A stretch of DNA of 40,508 nt, taken from Streptomyces sp. T39 (GTDB lineage Bacteria > Actinomycetota > Actinomycetes > Streptomycetales > Streptomycetaceae). The position numbers and the translations under genes were made by a program. The notes below the pieces were generated by a model. The model made no database searches. It was not told the DNA's origin and saw only the letters and a program-made list of their open reading frames with translations. Where the stretch lies: NCBI RefSeq assembly GCF_008042045.1, contig NZ_RDBP01000012.1:28498-69005 (forward strand), in the 5' to 3' direction. Numbering within the stretch: the first letter of the stretch is position 1; every line of letters begins with the position of its first letter. Positions 31,664 through 39,989 of the stretch are shown here, one piece after another.

Positions 31664-31820
31664 AACCAGGGCCCGGAGTCCGGGCAGCGCACGAGGGACC
31701 CGGCACCCAGGCCTGGACCCCAGCCGGCCCAGGACCACCACACCCCGGCGCCAGGCGCCTTCCGGCCCTGCCATCCCCTGTGACGCGGGACCACACCCCC
31801 GCGCATGGCGTCACCCGGCC

Positions 31821-32465
31821 CTAGGACCCCAGGTGGCGCAGGACGGCCAGGACCCGGCGGGAGTACCCGGTCGTGCCGCTGAGGCCGAGCTTGTCGAAGA
31901 TCGCGTTGATGTGTTTCTCGACGGCGCTCAGCGAGACGTGCAGGCGGGCGGCGATGGCCGCGTTGGTGTGCCCCTGGGCCATCTCCGCGAGCACGTCCCG
32001 TTCGCGTGCCGTCAGCCGGGCGAGCGGGTCGGTGCGGGTGCTGCGGGCGAGGATCTGCCGGACGACCTCGGGGTCGAACGCGGCCTGGCCCCGCGCCACC
32101 CGGGCGAGGGCGTCCAGGAACTCGTCCACCTCGACGACACGGTCCTTCAGCAGGTAGCCCACGCCCTCGTCGCCCGAGGTCAGCAGTTCGGTGGCGTAGC
32201 GCTTCTCCACGTACTGCGACAGCACGAGCACGCCCGTGTCCGGCCAGCGGCGGCGGATGTCGAGGGCGGCGCGCAGGCCCTCGTCGGTGTGGGTGGGGGG
32301 CATCCGCACATCGGCGACGACGACGTCCGGCGGATCGGCGGCGACGGCCGCGAGGAGTGCCGTGGCGTCACCGACGGCGGCGGTCACCTCGTGTCCCTCC
32401 TCGGCGAGCAGGCGGACCAGCCCCTCTCTGAGCAGGGTCGAGTCCTCGGCGAGTATTACGCGCAC
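31821..32465 (-). CDS. LuxR/NarL-family response regulator
   Basis: 214 residues from GTG 32465. Receiver: AEDSTLLREGLVRLL holds the acidic pair, the phosphoacceptor is Asp52 in VVADVRMPP, the switch region is VLVLSQYVEKR, and the conserved Lys is in YLLKDRV. The C-terminal GerE helix-turn-helix reads LTARERDVLAEMAQGHTNAAIAARLHVSLSAVEKHINAIFDKLGL. Its start overlaps the upstream kinase by 10 bases, so the two proteins are made from one mRNA with coupled translation. Downstream it ends at a region holding a second diverged copy of its own 3' end. Target genes are unknown. Confidence 0.93.
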   Translation of the reverse strand: MRVILAEDSTLLREGLVRLLAEEGHEVTAAVGDATALLAAVAADPPDVVVADVRMPPTHTDEGLRAALDIRRRWPDTGVLVLSQYVEKRYATELLTSGDEGVGYLLKDRVVEVDEFLDALARVARGQAAFDPEVVRQILARSTRTDPLARLTARERDVLAEMAQGHTNAAIAARLHVSLSAVEKHINAIFDKLGLSGTTGYSRRVLAVLRHLGS

Positions 32466-33595
32466 GGCAGCTCCGCGGTGATCGCAGTGGGTCCGCCGGC
32501 GGGGCTGTGGACCCCGAACCGGCCGTCGAGTGCGGCGACCCGCCGGGCCAGCCCGGTCAGGCCGCCGCCGGTGGGGTCGGCGCCGCCCGTGCCGTCGTCC
32601 TCGATCCGCAGCCGCAACCGGTCCCCGTCCCGGTCGACGCGCACCTCGACGCGGGTGGCCCCCGAGTGCTTCACCACGTTGGTGACGGCCTCGGAGACGA
32701 CGAAGTAGGCGACCGTCCCGGTCTGGCGCGGGGGCGGGACGGGGACGGCGTAGTCGACGCGGACCGGCAGCGGGGTGCGTTCGGCGACGGTCTCCAGCGC
32801 GGCGCGCAGCCCGGCCTCGTCGAGCACGGTCGGGTAGACGCGCCAGGCCACCTCGCGGAGTTCCACGAGCGCGCGGCGGCTCTCCTCGTGGGCCTGGAGG
32901 AGGAGTGCGTCGGTGTGGGCGGGGTCGTGGCTGCGGCGGGCGCGGCCGAGGAGCATGCCGAGGGCGACGAGCCGCTGCTGGACGCCGTCGTGGAGGTCGC
33001 GTTCGATGCGGCGGCGTTCCCCGTCGACGGCCTCCATCATCTCGGCGCGGGTGGTGGCGAGCTCGGTGATCCGGCGTTCGAGTGCGTCGTGGTGGCTGGG
33101 GCCGAGGAGGCGCCGGGCGAGCTGCTCCTCCAGCATGACCGTGCCGAAGACCCCCTGGCAGGCGAGGAAGAGCAGCAGAAGTCCGCCGAAATTGCTGAAG
33201 ACCACGGCCAGCGGGTAGGCGATGTCGTCGAGCCACCAGGCGTAGAGGAAGAGGGAGCTGTAGGCCATGCCGACGAGGACGAGACCCGCGACCGCCCCAC
33301 CGAGTGCGCCGAGTGCCCAGCGGACGGCCAGGTACCGCAGCGCGCGGGCGTCGTCGGGCGCGGGGGCGATGCGGATGCCGAAGAACCGGGCGAGTCTGCG
33401 GCGCTCGACGGCGAGGAGCGCGGCGGCCACGGCGCCGACCGGCCTCGGCACGGCGCGGGCGGCCCCCGGGCGGATGCCGGCGAGCAGCAGGAGGAGGCCG
33501 CAGAGCAGGGTGAGCGGCAGTTCGACGACGGCGGTCGCCGCGCCGAGCGCGCAGCCGGCGGTGTGGCGGACCGTCCGTATCGCCAGAGTCTTCAT
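32456..33595 (-). CDS. Sensor histidine kinase (HisKA_3, NarL/NreB type)
   Basis: 379 residues. The N-terminal half has about four membrane helices (VELPLTLLCGLLLLLAG, LGALGGAVAGLVLVGMAYSSLFLY, IAYPLAVVFSNFGGLLLLFLACQG). Dimerisation and phosphoacceptor: EAVDGERRRIERDLHDGVQQRL, with His202. The ATP-binding part shows SEAVTNVVKHSGAT (N box), IEDDGTGG (G1) and GGLTGLARRVAALDG (G2), ending GGPTAITAELP. It phosphorylates the response regulator encoded next. The membrane part without a large extracellular loop suggests it senses membrane or intramembrane signals. ATG 33595 has only a weak ribosome site. Confidence 0.92.
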   Translation of the reverse strand: MKTLAIRTVRHTAGCALGAATAVVELPLTLLCGLLLLLAGIRPGAARAVPRPVGAVAAALLAVERRRLARFFGIRIAPAPDDARALRYLAVRWALGALGGAVAGLVLVGMAYSSLFLYAWWLDDIAYPLAVVFSNFGGLLLLFLACQGVFGTVMLEEQLARRLLGPSHHDALERRITELATTRAEMMEAVDGERRRIERDLHDGVQQRLVALGMLLGRARRSHDPAHTDALLLQAHEESRRALVELREVAWRVYPTVLDEAGLRAALETVAERTPLPVRVDYAVPVPPPRQTGTVAYFVVSEAVTNVVKHSGATRVEVRVDRDGDRLRLRIEDDGTGGADPTGGGLTGLARRVAALDGRFGVHSPAGGPTAITAELPCA

Positions 33596-33704
33596 GATCG
33601 GTCACGCTAGCGGGGGAGCTCGGGCGGGCGCACTGCGGAAAACCGCAGGATGGTGTGCGGCCGCCTTCAGGGCTTCTTCAGCTTCGGCTTTCTAGCGTTC
33701 GCCC

Positions 33705-34355
33705 ATGGACACGCAGATGGTGAACGTCGCCGCCGACAGCGCCCCGGGGTGGGTCACCGGCCTGATGGACGCTCTCGGGGCGCCCGGAGCGGGCATAGCG
33801 ATCGCGCTGGAGAACCTCTTCCCGCCGATCCCGAGCGAGGTGATCCTGCCGATGGCGGGGTTCGCCGCGAGCCAGGGGCAGATGAGCCTGGTGGCGGCCC
33901 TCCTGTGGACGACGGCGGGGTCGGTGGTGGGCGCGCTGGCGCTCTACGGTGTGGGCGCGCTGCTCGGCCGCGAGCGGACGATCGCGATCGCGGGGAAGCT
34001 GCCGCTGGTGAAGACCTCGGACATCGAGAAGACGGAGGCGTGGTTCGTCAAGCACGGGCCGAAGGCGGTGTTCTTCGGGCGGATGATCCCGGTGTTCCGT
34101 TCGCTCATCTCGGTGCCGGCGGGCGTGGAGCGGATGTCGCTGCCGCTGTTCACGCTGCTGACGACGCTGGGCAGCGCGCTGTGGAACACGGTGTTCGTGC
34201 TGGCGGGGTATGCGCTGGGCGAGCGGTGGGAGGAGGTGACCGGGTACGTGTCGACGTACTCGAAGGTGGTGCTGGGGGTCGCGGTGCTGGCCGTCGTCGC
34301 CTTCCTCGTGGTGCGGGTGACGAAGTCGGGCGCGGGGTCGCGCCGCCGCACCTGA
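33705..34355 (+). CDS. DedA family membrane protein (SNARE-associated/DUF family)
   Basis: 216 residues. Signature: ENLFPPIPSEVILPMAGF, with the conserved acidic and Pro residues, then GSVVGALALYGVGALLGRE, EKTEAWFVKHGPKAVFFGRMIPVFRSLISVPAGVERM, with the family's FxGRxxPxxRxxxSxPAG motif, and a final pair of helices. DedA proteins are thought to act as lipid flippases for undecaprenyl-phosphate or phosphatidylethanolamine. ATG 33705 is used; ATG 33717 is possible. It is divergent from the two-component kinase (110 bases between the starts). Its stop is followed by a 26-bp hairpin shared with the converging HAD gene. Confidence 0.92.
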   Translation: MDTQMVNVAADSAPGWVTGLMDALGAPGAGIAIALENLFPPIPSEVILPMAGFAASQGQMSLVAALLWTTAGSVVGALALYGVGALLGRERTIAIAGKLPLVKTSDIEKTEAWFVKHGPKAVFFGRMIPVFRSLISVPAGVERMSLPLFTLLTTLGSALWNTVFVLAGYALGERWEEVTGYVSTYSKVVLGVAVLAVVAFLVVRVTKSGAGSRRRT

Positions 34356-34445
34356 GCACGCTCCGTTCGGGCGTCCCGGAACACGCCGGCCCCCGCGCGG
34401 CGGTACCCCCGCCGGCCCGGCGCGCCCCCCGTCCCGAGAGCCGGG

Positions 34446-34501
34446 CCTGACGACGTGCCGTGTTGTCCGGCGCACGCCGGACAACACGGCACGTCGTCAG
34501 G
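34446..34501. terminator. Bidirectional terminator, perfect 26-bp stem
   Basis: The arms 34446-34471 and 34476-34501 are exact complements with a 4-base loop (GCAC). The last bases of the right arm include the TGA stop of the converging HAD gene (34497-34499), so the hairpin overlaps the coding end. Confidence 0.88.
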
Positions 34502-35306
34502 CGCGCGCCGCGTGGGCGGTGAAGCGGCGGAGGATCTCCTCGCCCGCCGCGACGCCCTGGTGGCGGAGGATCTCGACGTGCGGTGCGCTCCAGCCGGCCT
34601 CGGTGAGTTCGCCGTGGCCCGGCTGCCAGCCCTGGTCGGCGGCGAGCAGCAGGTCGGCGTCGAGCAGGGAGTCGCCCGCGGCGAGCGTCAGCCGGGCGCC
34701 GGTGCGACGGGCCACCTCGCGGACCGCCGCGCTCTTGGTCAGCGGCCTCGGCACCACGTAGATCTTGCGGCCCTGGAGGGAGACGGACCAGCCGCGTTCC
34801 CCGGCCCAGCCGGCGAGCTCCTTGACCCAGCCCTCGGGCAGCAGCGGGCGCTCGACGACGAGGTACGCGAACAGGTCCTCCGCGACCCGCTCCTTGCGCA
34901 GCCAGACGGGGTCGGCGGCGACCGCGAGGTGGGCGCGGATCTCGGCGAGGGGGGCGCACTCGTCGTCGAGGCGGGTGGCGACGGACAGGCGCCAGTCGTG
35001 GTCGCTGACGCCGTCGACGAGCAGATGGCCGCCGTTGGCGCAGATCGCGTACCGCGGCGGGCGGCCGGGCAGGCTGATGCGCTGGTACTGCTTGCGGGTG
35101 CGGGTCGTCGTCGGGACGAAGACGGCGTCCTCGGTGAGCCGGGTGAGGATCCCGGCGGCCGTCTCCGTCATGTACGACAGGGGCTTGCGCTCGTGGACCT
35201 CCACGCACAGCAGCCGGGGCGCGTCCGCGTCGGGCATCGTCAGCGCGAGGGCGGCGTTGGAGTAGATCAGCGTACGGTCGAGGTCGCTGGCGACGAGCAC
35301 GGTCAT
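34497..35306 (-). CDS. HAD phosphatase of the Ter stress locus
   Basis: 269 residues. Motif I is ASDLDRT with Asp8/Asp10; motif II is PTTTRT; a Lys-containing motif III is PLTKSAAV; motif IV is AGDSLLDADLL (GDSxxD). The C2-type cap lies between motifs II and III, as in sucrose-phosphatase-like HAD enzymes. In streptomycete Ter loci this enzyme belongs to a biosynthetic module with a PRTase, StiP and a CitE-like aldolase, for which an unknown nucleoside-like or sugar product has been proposed. Its ATG at 35306 overlaps the end of the fused PRTase-StiP frame by 4 bases, so it is the last gene of the operon. Substrate is unknown. Confidence 0.87.
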   Translation of the reverse strand: MTVLVASDLDRTLIYSNAALALTMPDADAPRLLCVEVHERKPLSYMTETAAGILTRLTEDAVFVPTTTRTRKQYQRISLPGRPPRYAICANGGHLLVDGVSDHDWRLSVATRLDDECAPLAEIRAHLAVAADPVWLRKERVAEDLFAYLVVERPLLPEGWVKELAGWAGERGWSVSLQGRKIYVVPRPLTKSAAVREVARRTGARLTLAAGDSLLDADLLLAADQGWQPGHGELTEAGWSAPHVEILRHQGVAAGEEILRRFTAHAARA

Positions 35307-37759
35307 GCCGACACCGCCTTGCCGTCGGCGCCGGTGGCGCCCCGGGTGTACTTGGGGTGGATCAGACCCACGCAGGTGTACGGGAGTCCGTCGACCTCCT
35401 CGACGGGCACGCCTCTCTGCTCGGCGAGCAGTCTCACGTGGTCGAGGTCGGCGCCCGCCCCGCGCTTGGCGAGGATCTTCCAGGGCACGCGGCGCAGCAG
35501 CACGCGGGTGGTCTCGCCGACGCCGGGCTTGACGAGGTTGACGTCGTGGATGCCGTACTCCTCGCTGATGCGCTCGACGGCGGCCCAGCCCTCCCAGGTC
35601 GGCGCCCGGTCGGCGGCGAGGAGGTCCTTGACGTCGGCGTCGACGGCGGCCGCGACCTCGTCGAAGCGGGCGGCGACGGTGTCGAGGAAGTGGCCGGAGA
35701 CGTCGGCGCCGGCGAGTTCGCGGTAGTACTTGGCGCCGTGGAAGTCGCCGGGCCCGACGAGGTCGGCGCGCAGGACGGTGCGCGATATCAGGCCGGAGAC
35801 CGTGGAGTTGAGGCAGGCGGAGGGGATGAGGAAGTCCTCGCGGGTGCCGTAGGTGCGCACACAGCCGCCGGGGTCGGCGAGGACGGCGATCTCCGGGTCG
35901 AAGCCGTCGAACTCGCGCAGTGCCTCGGCGAGTTCGCGGGTGATGGCGCCCTTGCCCGTCCAGCCGTCGACGAAGACGACGTCGGCGGGGTCGTGGTGGG
36001 CGGCGAGCCAGCGCAGCGCGTTGGCGTCGATGCCGCGGCCGCGCACGATGGACACGGCGTAGTGCGGGAGGTCGAGTCCGTGGCGGTGCAGGGCCCAGCG
36101 GCGCATCAGGACGCCGACGGGGGTGCCCGCTCGGGCGAGGGAGACGAGGACCGGGCGGGGCGAGCGCTCGGCGAGCACGGTCTCGGTGACGGTGCCGACC
36201 GCGCGGGCGATCCGGGCGGCGGAGGTCTCCAGGGCGGCCTTGAACAGCTGCTGGTACTGCTCGCTGGGCTGGTACTCGACCGGCAGGGACTCGGCGTAGT
36301 GGGCGCCGCCGCTCTGTATCGCCTCCTCGCGCTCCTCGGTGGGCGCTTCCAGTTCGGTGTCCGAGAGGTCCTGGAGGAGCCAGCCGACCTCGTCCGGCGC
36401 GTAGGACGAGAAGTCGGGTCCGCGGAGCGGATCGGGAAGCATGGAGGCCCTCTCATGGGCTGTCGGGGGCTGTGCGGCGGGGGGCACGTAGGAGGGGACC
36501 ACGGCCAGCACGACGTGCCGGGTGTGGCCCGCGAGCTGTGCCAGCAGGCCGTCGGGGGCGTGGAGCGCGGGGGTGTCGGCCGTCGAGTCGACGACGGCGA
36601 CCACGGCGTCGAACCCGCCGCCGGCGACGTTGTAGGCGTAGCGCTCGCCCGGGCCGTCGGCGGGGTCGTCGTGGGCCGGGAAGACCAGCCGGGTGCGTAT
36701 CGCGTAGCCGGGGTCGTCGACGGCGAGGACGGGTGAGCGGGTGGTGGTGGAGTAGCGCACCTCGGGGATTGCGCCGGTGTCCTCCAGGGCGGCGGCGAGG
36801 CGCAGCGGCGCGTACATCAGCTCCTCGAAGCCGAGGACGAGGACGCGGCGGGCGGGGGCGAGGACGGCGGCGAGGGTGTCCGCCATGGCGGGCAGGGCGG
36901 CTTCGAGGGCGGCGCGGTGGCCGGGGGTGAAGCCGTGGCGGCCGCCGTCGGGCAGGCCGGGGGGCCAGCCCAGGTCGATCCGGGAGCGGGTGGCGGCGGC
37001 CCGGTCCTCCCCCGGCGGGCTCTGCCGGGTCCCGCGCTGCGTCCGCTCCTGCTCGGCCACCAGGGCCTGGCCCCTGGCGAGGACGCCGTCGGGGAGGCGG
37101 ACGGTGCCCGTGGCGGTGGCGACCAGGTCCACCCGGGCGCCGATCCCGGACGCGAAGGCGTCGAAGCGCTCCCGGTCGTGCTCGCCGCGCATGTCGACGA
37201 GGGCGACGATCACGTAGCGCCTGCGCGGATGGCGCTCGTGCAGGTCGCGGATGGTGTTGAGGACGGTGTTGCCGGTGGAGAACTCGTCGTCCACGAGGAC
37301 GAGCGGGCCGTCGCCGGCGAGCAGCAGCGGGTCCTCGGGCAGCAGCAGGTGGCTGGTGGCGTGGGAGTGGGACTCCTCGAAGCCGCCGGCCTGCCGGACG
37401 CCGTCCACGGGGCGGCGGGTGGAGTGCAGGTAGGGGGCGAGGCCGACGCCGTCGGCGACGGCGTGGCCGAGGCCGGTCGCGGTCTCCGCGTAGCCGAGGA
37501 CGACGGCGCGGGCGGCCTCGTCGTCGCCGAGCAGCCGGCGTACCCGCACGCCCAGGTCGTGCCCGGTCCGCCGGACGAGGCCGGGGCTCTGCGGCACGTG
37601 CTTGCCGAGCACGTTCGACACGAGCAGATGGGCCCGTTTGGGGTTGCGCCGCAGGGCGAGGCCCAGCAGCTCGGGAAGGCGTTCGTCGCCGTCCAGCCCG
37701 ACTCCGAGCCGTTCGGCCACCCAGCTTCCCGACCACACCACGTCGTCGCCCTCTCTCAT
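35303..37759 (-). CDS. Phosphoribosyltransferase and StiP in one continuous reading frame (Ter locus)
   Basis: 818 residues without a stop. Residues 1-439 are the Ter-locus phosphoribosyltransferase: AVVLGYAETATGLGHAVADG, the PRPP loop LVLVDDEFSTGNTVLNT (154-168), then VDLGWPPGLPDGGRHGF and VLGFEELMYAPLRLA (TRSP domain). From Met440 (ATG 36442) the rest is StiP: LPDPLRGPDFSSYAPDEVGWLL, VSLARAGTPVGVLMRRW, VVFVDGWTGKGAITREL, once called a cysteine protease but more like a second PRTase. In relatives these are normally two genes. Here the usual stop of the first (TGA in CCATGAGAGG near 36455) is out of frame, and GAGAGGG precedes ATG 36442, so StiP may also start internally. It overlaps both neighbours by one or four bases. 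Confidence 0.85.
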   Translation of the reverse strand: MREGDDVVWSGSWVAERLGVGLDGDERLPELLGLALRRNPKRAHLLVSNVLGKHVPQSPGLVRRTGHDLGVRVRRLLGDDEAARAVVLGYAETATGLGHAVADGVGLAPYLHSTRRPVDGVRQAGGFEESHSHATSHLLLPEDPLLLAGDGPLVLVDDEFSTGNTVLNTIRDLHERHPRRRYVIVALVDMRGEHDRERFDAFASGIGARVDLVATATGTVRLPDGVLARGQALVAEQERTQRGTRQSPPGEDRAAATRSRIDLGWPPGLPDGGRHGFTPGHRAALEAALPAMADTLAAVLAPARRVLVLGFEELMYAPLRLAAALEDTGAIPEVRYSTTTRSPVLAVDDPGYAIRTRLVFPAHDDPADGPGERYAYNVAGGGFDAVVAVVDSTADTPALHAPDGLLAQLAGHTRHVVLAVVPSYVPPAAQPPTAHERASMLPDPLRGPDFSSYAPDEVGWLLQDLSDTELEAPTEEREEAIQSGGAHYAESLPVEYQPSEQYQQLFKAALETSAARIARAVGTVTETVLAERSPRPVLVSLARAGTPVGVLMRRWALHRHGLDLPHYAVSIVRGRGIDANALRWLAAHHDPADVVFVDGWTGKGAITRELAEALREFDGFDPEIAVLADPGGCVRTYGTREDFLIPSACLNSTVSGLISRTVLRADLVGPGDFHGAKYYRELAGADVSGHFLDTVAARFDEVAAAVDADVKDLLAADRAPTWEGWAAVERISEEYGIHDVNLVKPGVGETTRVLLRRVPWKILAKRGAGADLDHVRLLAEQRGVPVEEVDGLPYTCVGLIHPKYTRGATGADGKAVSA

Positions 37760-38922
37760 CAGCCGGCGACTCCCGCCGCCAGCAGGTCCACGAAGCCGAC
37801 GTCCTCGGCGGCGACGCCGAATGCCTCGGCGCGCTGGAGGGTGCGTTCCGCCCAGGCGCGGTGCGGCTTCACCTCGTTCATCTTGTTCGTGTACGCCGAG
37901 CGCAGCACCCCGCCGCCGTCCCGTTCGGGGCGCAGGATGTCACGGGCGTCGCTGTACTCCTCGTGGCTGACCACGGACAGGGCGTGGACGGGAGCGACGT
38001 GGGAGGGGTGGATGCAGGTCTTGCCGAGCAGGCCGTTGGCGCGGTCGAGTTCGATCTCGCGCAGCAGTCCGTCCATGTCGTGCTCGATGAGGGTGGTGCG
38101 CAGGTCCTCGGCGCTTCCCTCCAGGAAGGGGCTGCGCCGCAGCTGCGGCTTGAACATGCGCTCCTGTGCGGGGAAGTACTCCCAGACCGGGCCGGTGATG
38201 GTGAATCCGGTGCCGTCGGAGCGGCCGAGGACGTTGACGACGTCGGCGATGACGGAGGTGACGATGCGGACGTCGTAGGCGGTCATGTCGGGCGAGCGCC
38301 GCAGGCCGTAGGCGGAGCAGAAGTCGGTGACGCCGAGCCGCAGGGCGAGGACCCGGTCGCGGTACTTGTCGACGGTGTGGGCGATGCCGGTGAGAGTGTC
38401 GGCCCTGGTCTCCAGGTAGAGCAGCTCGGGCGATTCCAGGACGGGCATCGCGAAGAGGCGCCGGCCGCATGCGGCCTCGGCGGTGGTCAGCGCCTCCAGG
38501 AAGGGGACGCCGCGCTCCTCGGTGAACTTGGGTAGTACGAATCCGGACAGCAGCCGCCCGGCGGGTCCCATGCGCCGGACGAGGTCGGGGATCTGCTCGG
38601 GACGGCGGACGCGGACGAAGAGCAGGGGCAGCTCGACACCCCGCGCGTCGAGGTCCGCGAACTGGCGGACGAGGTTGGCCTCGGCGTCCTCGACGTCGGC
38701 GTCGGCGATGGAATCCTCCAGGCACAGCACCATGGACACCACACCGCGCCCGGTCTGCTTGACCACGTCGTCGGCGAGCCGCGGCCGGGTCGCCGGGCTG
38801 TAGAGCGTGGCGCCGAGAGCGGCGGCGAGCATCCTCGGGGGCGAGTCCGCACCGAACTCCGCCGGCTGCCGGTGGAAGAGCCTCTCCCGGACGCCGGGCG
38901 GGATGTGCCCGAAATGACGCAT
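37759..38922 (-). CDS. HpcH/HpaI aldolase/citrate lyase (CitE-like) protein of the Ter locus
   Basis: 387 residues. The TIM-barrel signature residues appear in order: TLYSPATRPRLADDVVKQ, MVLCLEDSIADADVEDAE (metal-ligand Glu/Asp), PLLFVRVRRPEQIP, GFVLPKFTE, FAMPVLESPELLYLE, LALRLGVTDFCSAYGLRR and LGKTCIHPSHVAPVHALS. Such CitE-like lyases make or break C-C bonds with acyl-CoA or related acids; in Ter loci the substrate is unknown. ATG 38922 starts 'MRHFGHIPP'; the frame is open upstream without coding character. It is the first gene of the operon, divergent from the TerD gene. Its stop shares one base with the next start (TGATG), coupling translation. Confidence 0.88.
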   Translation of the reverse strand: MRHFGHIPPGVRERLFHRQPAEFGADSPPRMLAAALGATLYSPATRPRLADDVVKQTGRGVVSMVLCLEDSIADADVEDAEANLVRQFADLDARGVELPLLFVRVRRPEQIPDLVRRMGPAGRLLSGFVLPKFTEERGVPFLEALTTAEAACGRRLFAMPVLESPELLYLETRADTLTGIAHTVDKYRDRVLALRLGVTDFCSAYGLRRSPDMTAYDVRIVTSVIADVVNVLGRSDGTGFTITGPVWEYFPAQERMFKPQLRRSPFLEGSAEDLRTTLIEHDMDGLLREIELDRANGLLGKTCIHPSHVAPVHALSVVSHEEYSDARDILRPERDGGGVLRSAYTNKMNEVKPHRAWAERTLQRAEAFGVAAEDVGFVDLLAAGVAG

Positions 38923-39132
38923 ATGAATACCCCGTACTGCCTCGGCGGCCCTGACGACATGTGGCCGGTAATAGTACGTAAGGCGAGGTGTCCACAGTTC
39001 CCCGCCTGCATGAAATTCAGGTAACCCGCCCCTTTCCTCCCCGCACAACCGGGTCCGCCGTTCGTGGTCGCCGCTCATCCGGTCCGGCCCCCGCGTTGTC
39101 CCGGGGCCGCCCGGACAGGCAGGATGACGAAC

Positions 39133-39936
39133 ATGACGCACACGATGATGAAGGGCTCGAACGTCCCTCTCGATGCCACGGCCGTACGGGCCGTGCTCCG
39201 CTGGACACCGGGGTCCGGGGTGCCGGACGTCGACGCGTCGGCCCTGCTCCTCGGGCCCGGCGGTCGTGTGCGCTCCGACGAGGACTTCGTCTTCTACAAC
39301 CAGCCGCGCCACCCCTCGGGCCTGGTGCGGCGGCTGCCGAAGAAGCGCGACGGGGAGCGCCTGACGGACACCGTGGAGGCCGATCTGGCGGCGCTGGACG
39401 CGGGTGTCGACCAGGTCGTCATCGCCGCCTCCTCGGACGGCGGCACCTTCGAGCACGTACGCGACCTGCGGATACTGCTGCACGACGCATCCGTCGACGG
39501 CGAGCCGCTGGCCGTCTTCGACGTACGGCCGGAGACGGGCGAGGAGACGGCGATCATCTGCGGCGAGCTGTACCGCCGCGGGGACGGCTGGAAGTTCCGT
39601 GCGGTGGCCCAGGGGTATCCGACCGGTCTGGTGGGTCTGGCGACGGCGTTCGGGATCTCGGTGGACGAGGCGGAGGCCGCGGCGGAGCCCTCCTCCGCGC
39701 CCGAGCCGCCGGCCGCTCCCCCGGCCCCGCCCGCTCCCGGCTACGGCTATCCGCAGCCGGACGACGCCGTGACCCGGCCCGCCTACGGCTATCCCCACAA
39801 CGCGCCGCCCCCGCCGCAGACGGCTCCGGCGCCGGCCGCCGGTTACGGCTATCCGCAGCCGGCCGCGGCGGCCGCCCACGCGCCGGACCCGAACTTCCGC
39901 CTGCCCCCTATGGGGCCGCAGTTCCTGCGCCGCTGA
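39133..39936 (+). CDS. TerD-family protein with Pro/Gly-Tyr-rich tail
   Basis: 267 residues. The TerD domain occupies the first ~180: MMKGSNVPLDATAVRAVLRW, DASALLLGPGGRVRSDEDFVFYNQP (the Asp-rich calcium site), VVIAASSDGGTFEHVRDLRILLHDA, AIICGELYRRGDGWKFRAVAQGYPTGLVGLATAFGI. TerD proteins bind calcium and take part in chemical-stress and tellurite resistance. The tail has three GYGYPQP/AYGYPHN repeats in a Pro/Ala linker, perhaps for protein contacts. ATG 39133 is chosen because AGGATG lies 8 bases before it; ATG 39124 is also in frame. It is divergent from the aldolase operon. Confidence 0.9.
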   Translation: MTHTMMKGSNVPLDATAVRAVLRWTPGSGVPDVDASALLLGPGGRVRSDEDFVFYNQPRHPSGLVRRLPKKRDGERLTDTVEADLAALDAGVDQVVIAASSDGGTFEHVRDLRILLHDASVDGEPLAVFDVRPETGEETAIICGELYRRGDGWKFRAVAQGYPTGLVGLATAFGISVDEAEAAAEPSSAPEPPAAPPAPPAPGYGYPQPDDAVTRPAYGYPHNAPPPPQTAPAPAAGYGYPQPAAAAAHAPDPNFRLPPMGPQFLRR

Positions 39937-39940
39937 CGCC

Positions 39941-39980
39941 GCGCCCCGGCCTCCGGCCCCCGGCACGGGGGCCGGGGCGC
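39941..39980. terminator. Hairpin between converging TerD genes
   Basis: The arms GCGCCCCGGCC (39941-39951) and GGCCGGGGCGC (39970-39980) are perfect complements, 4 bases after the first TerD stop and 10 bases before the end of the second, converging TerD gene. Confidence 0.65.
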
Positions 39981-39989
39981 CGTGCCCGG

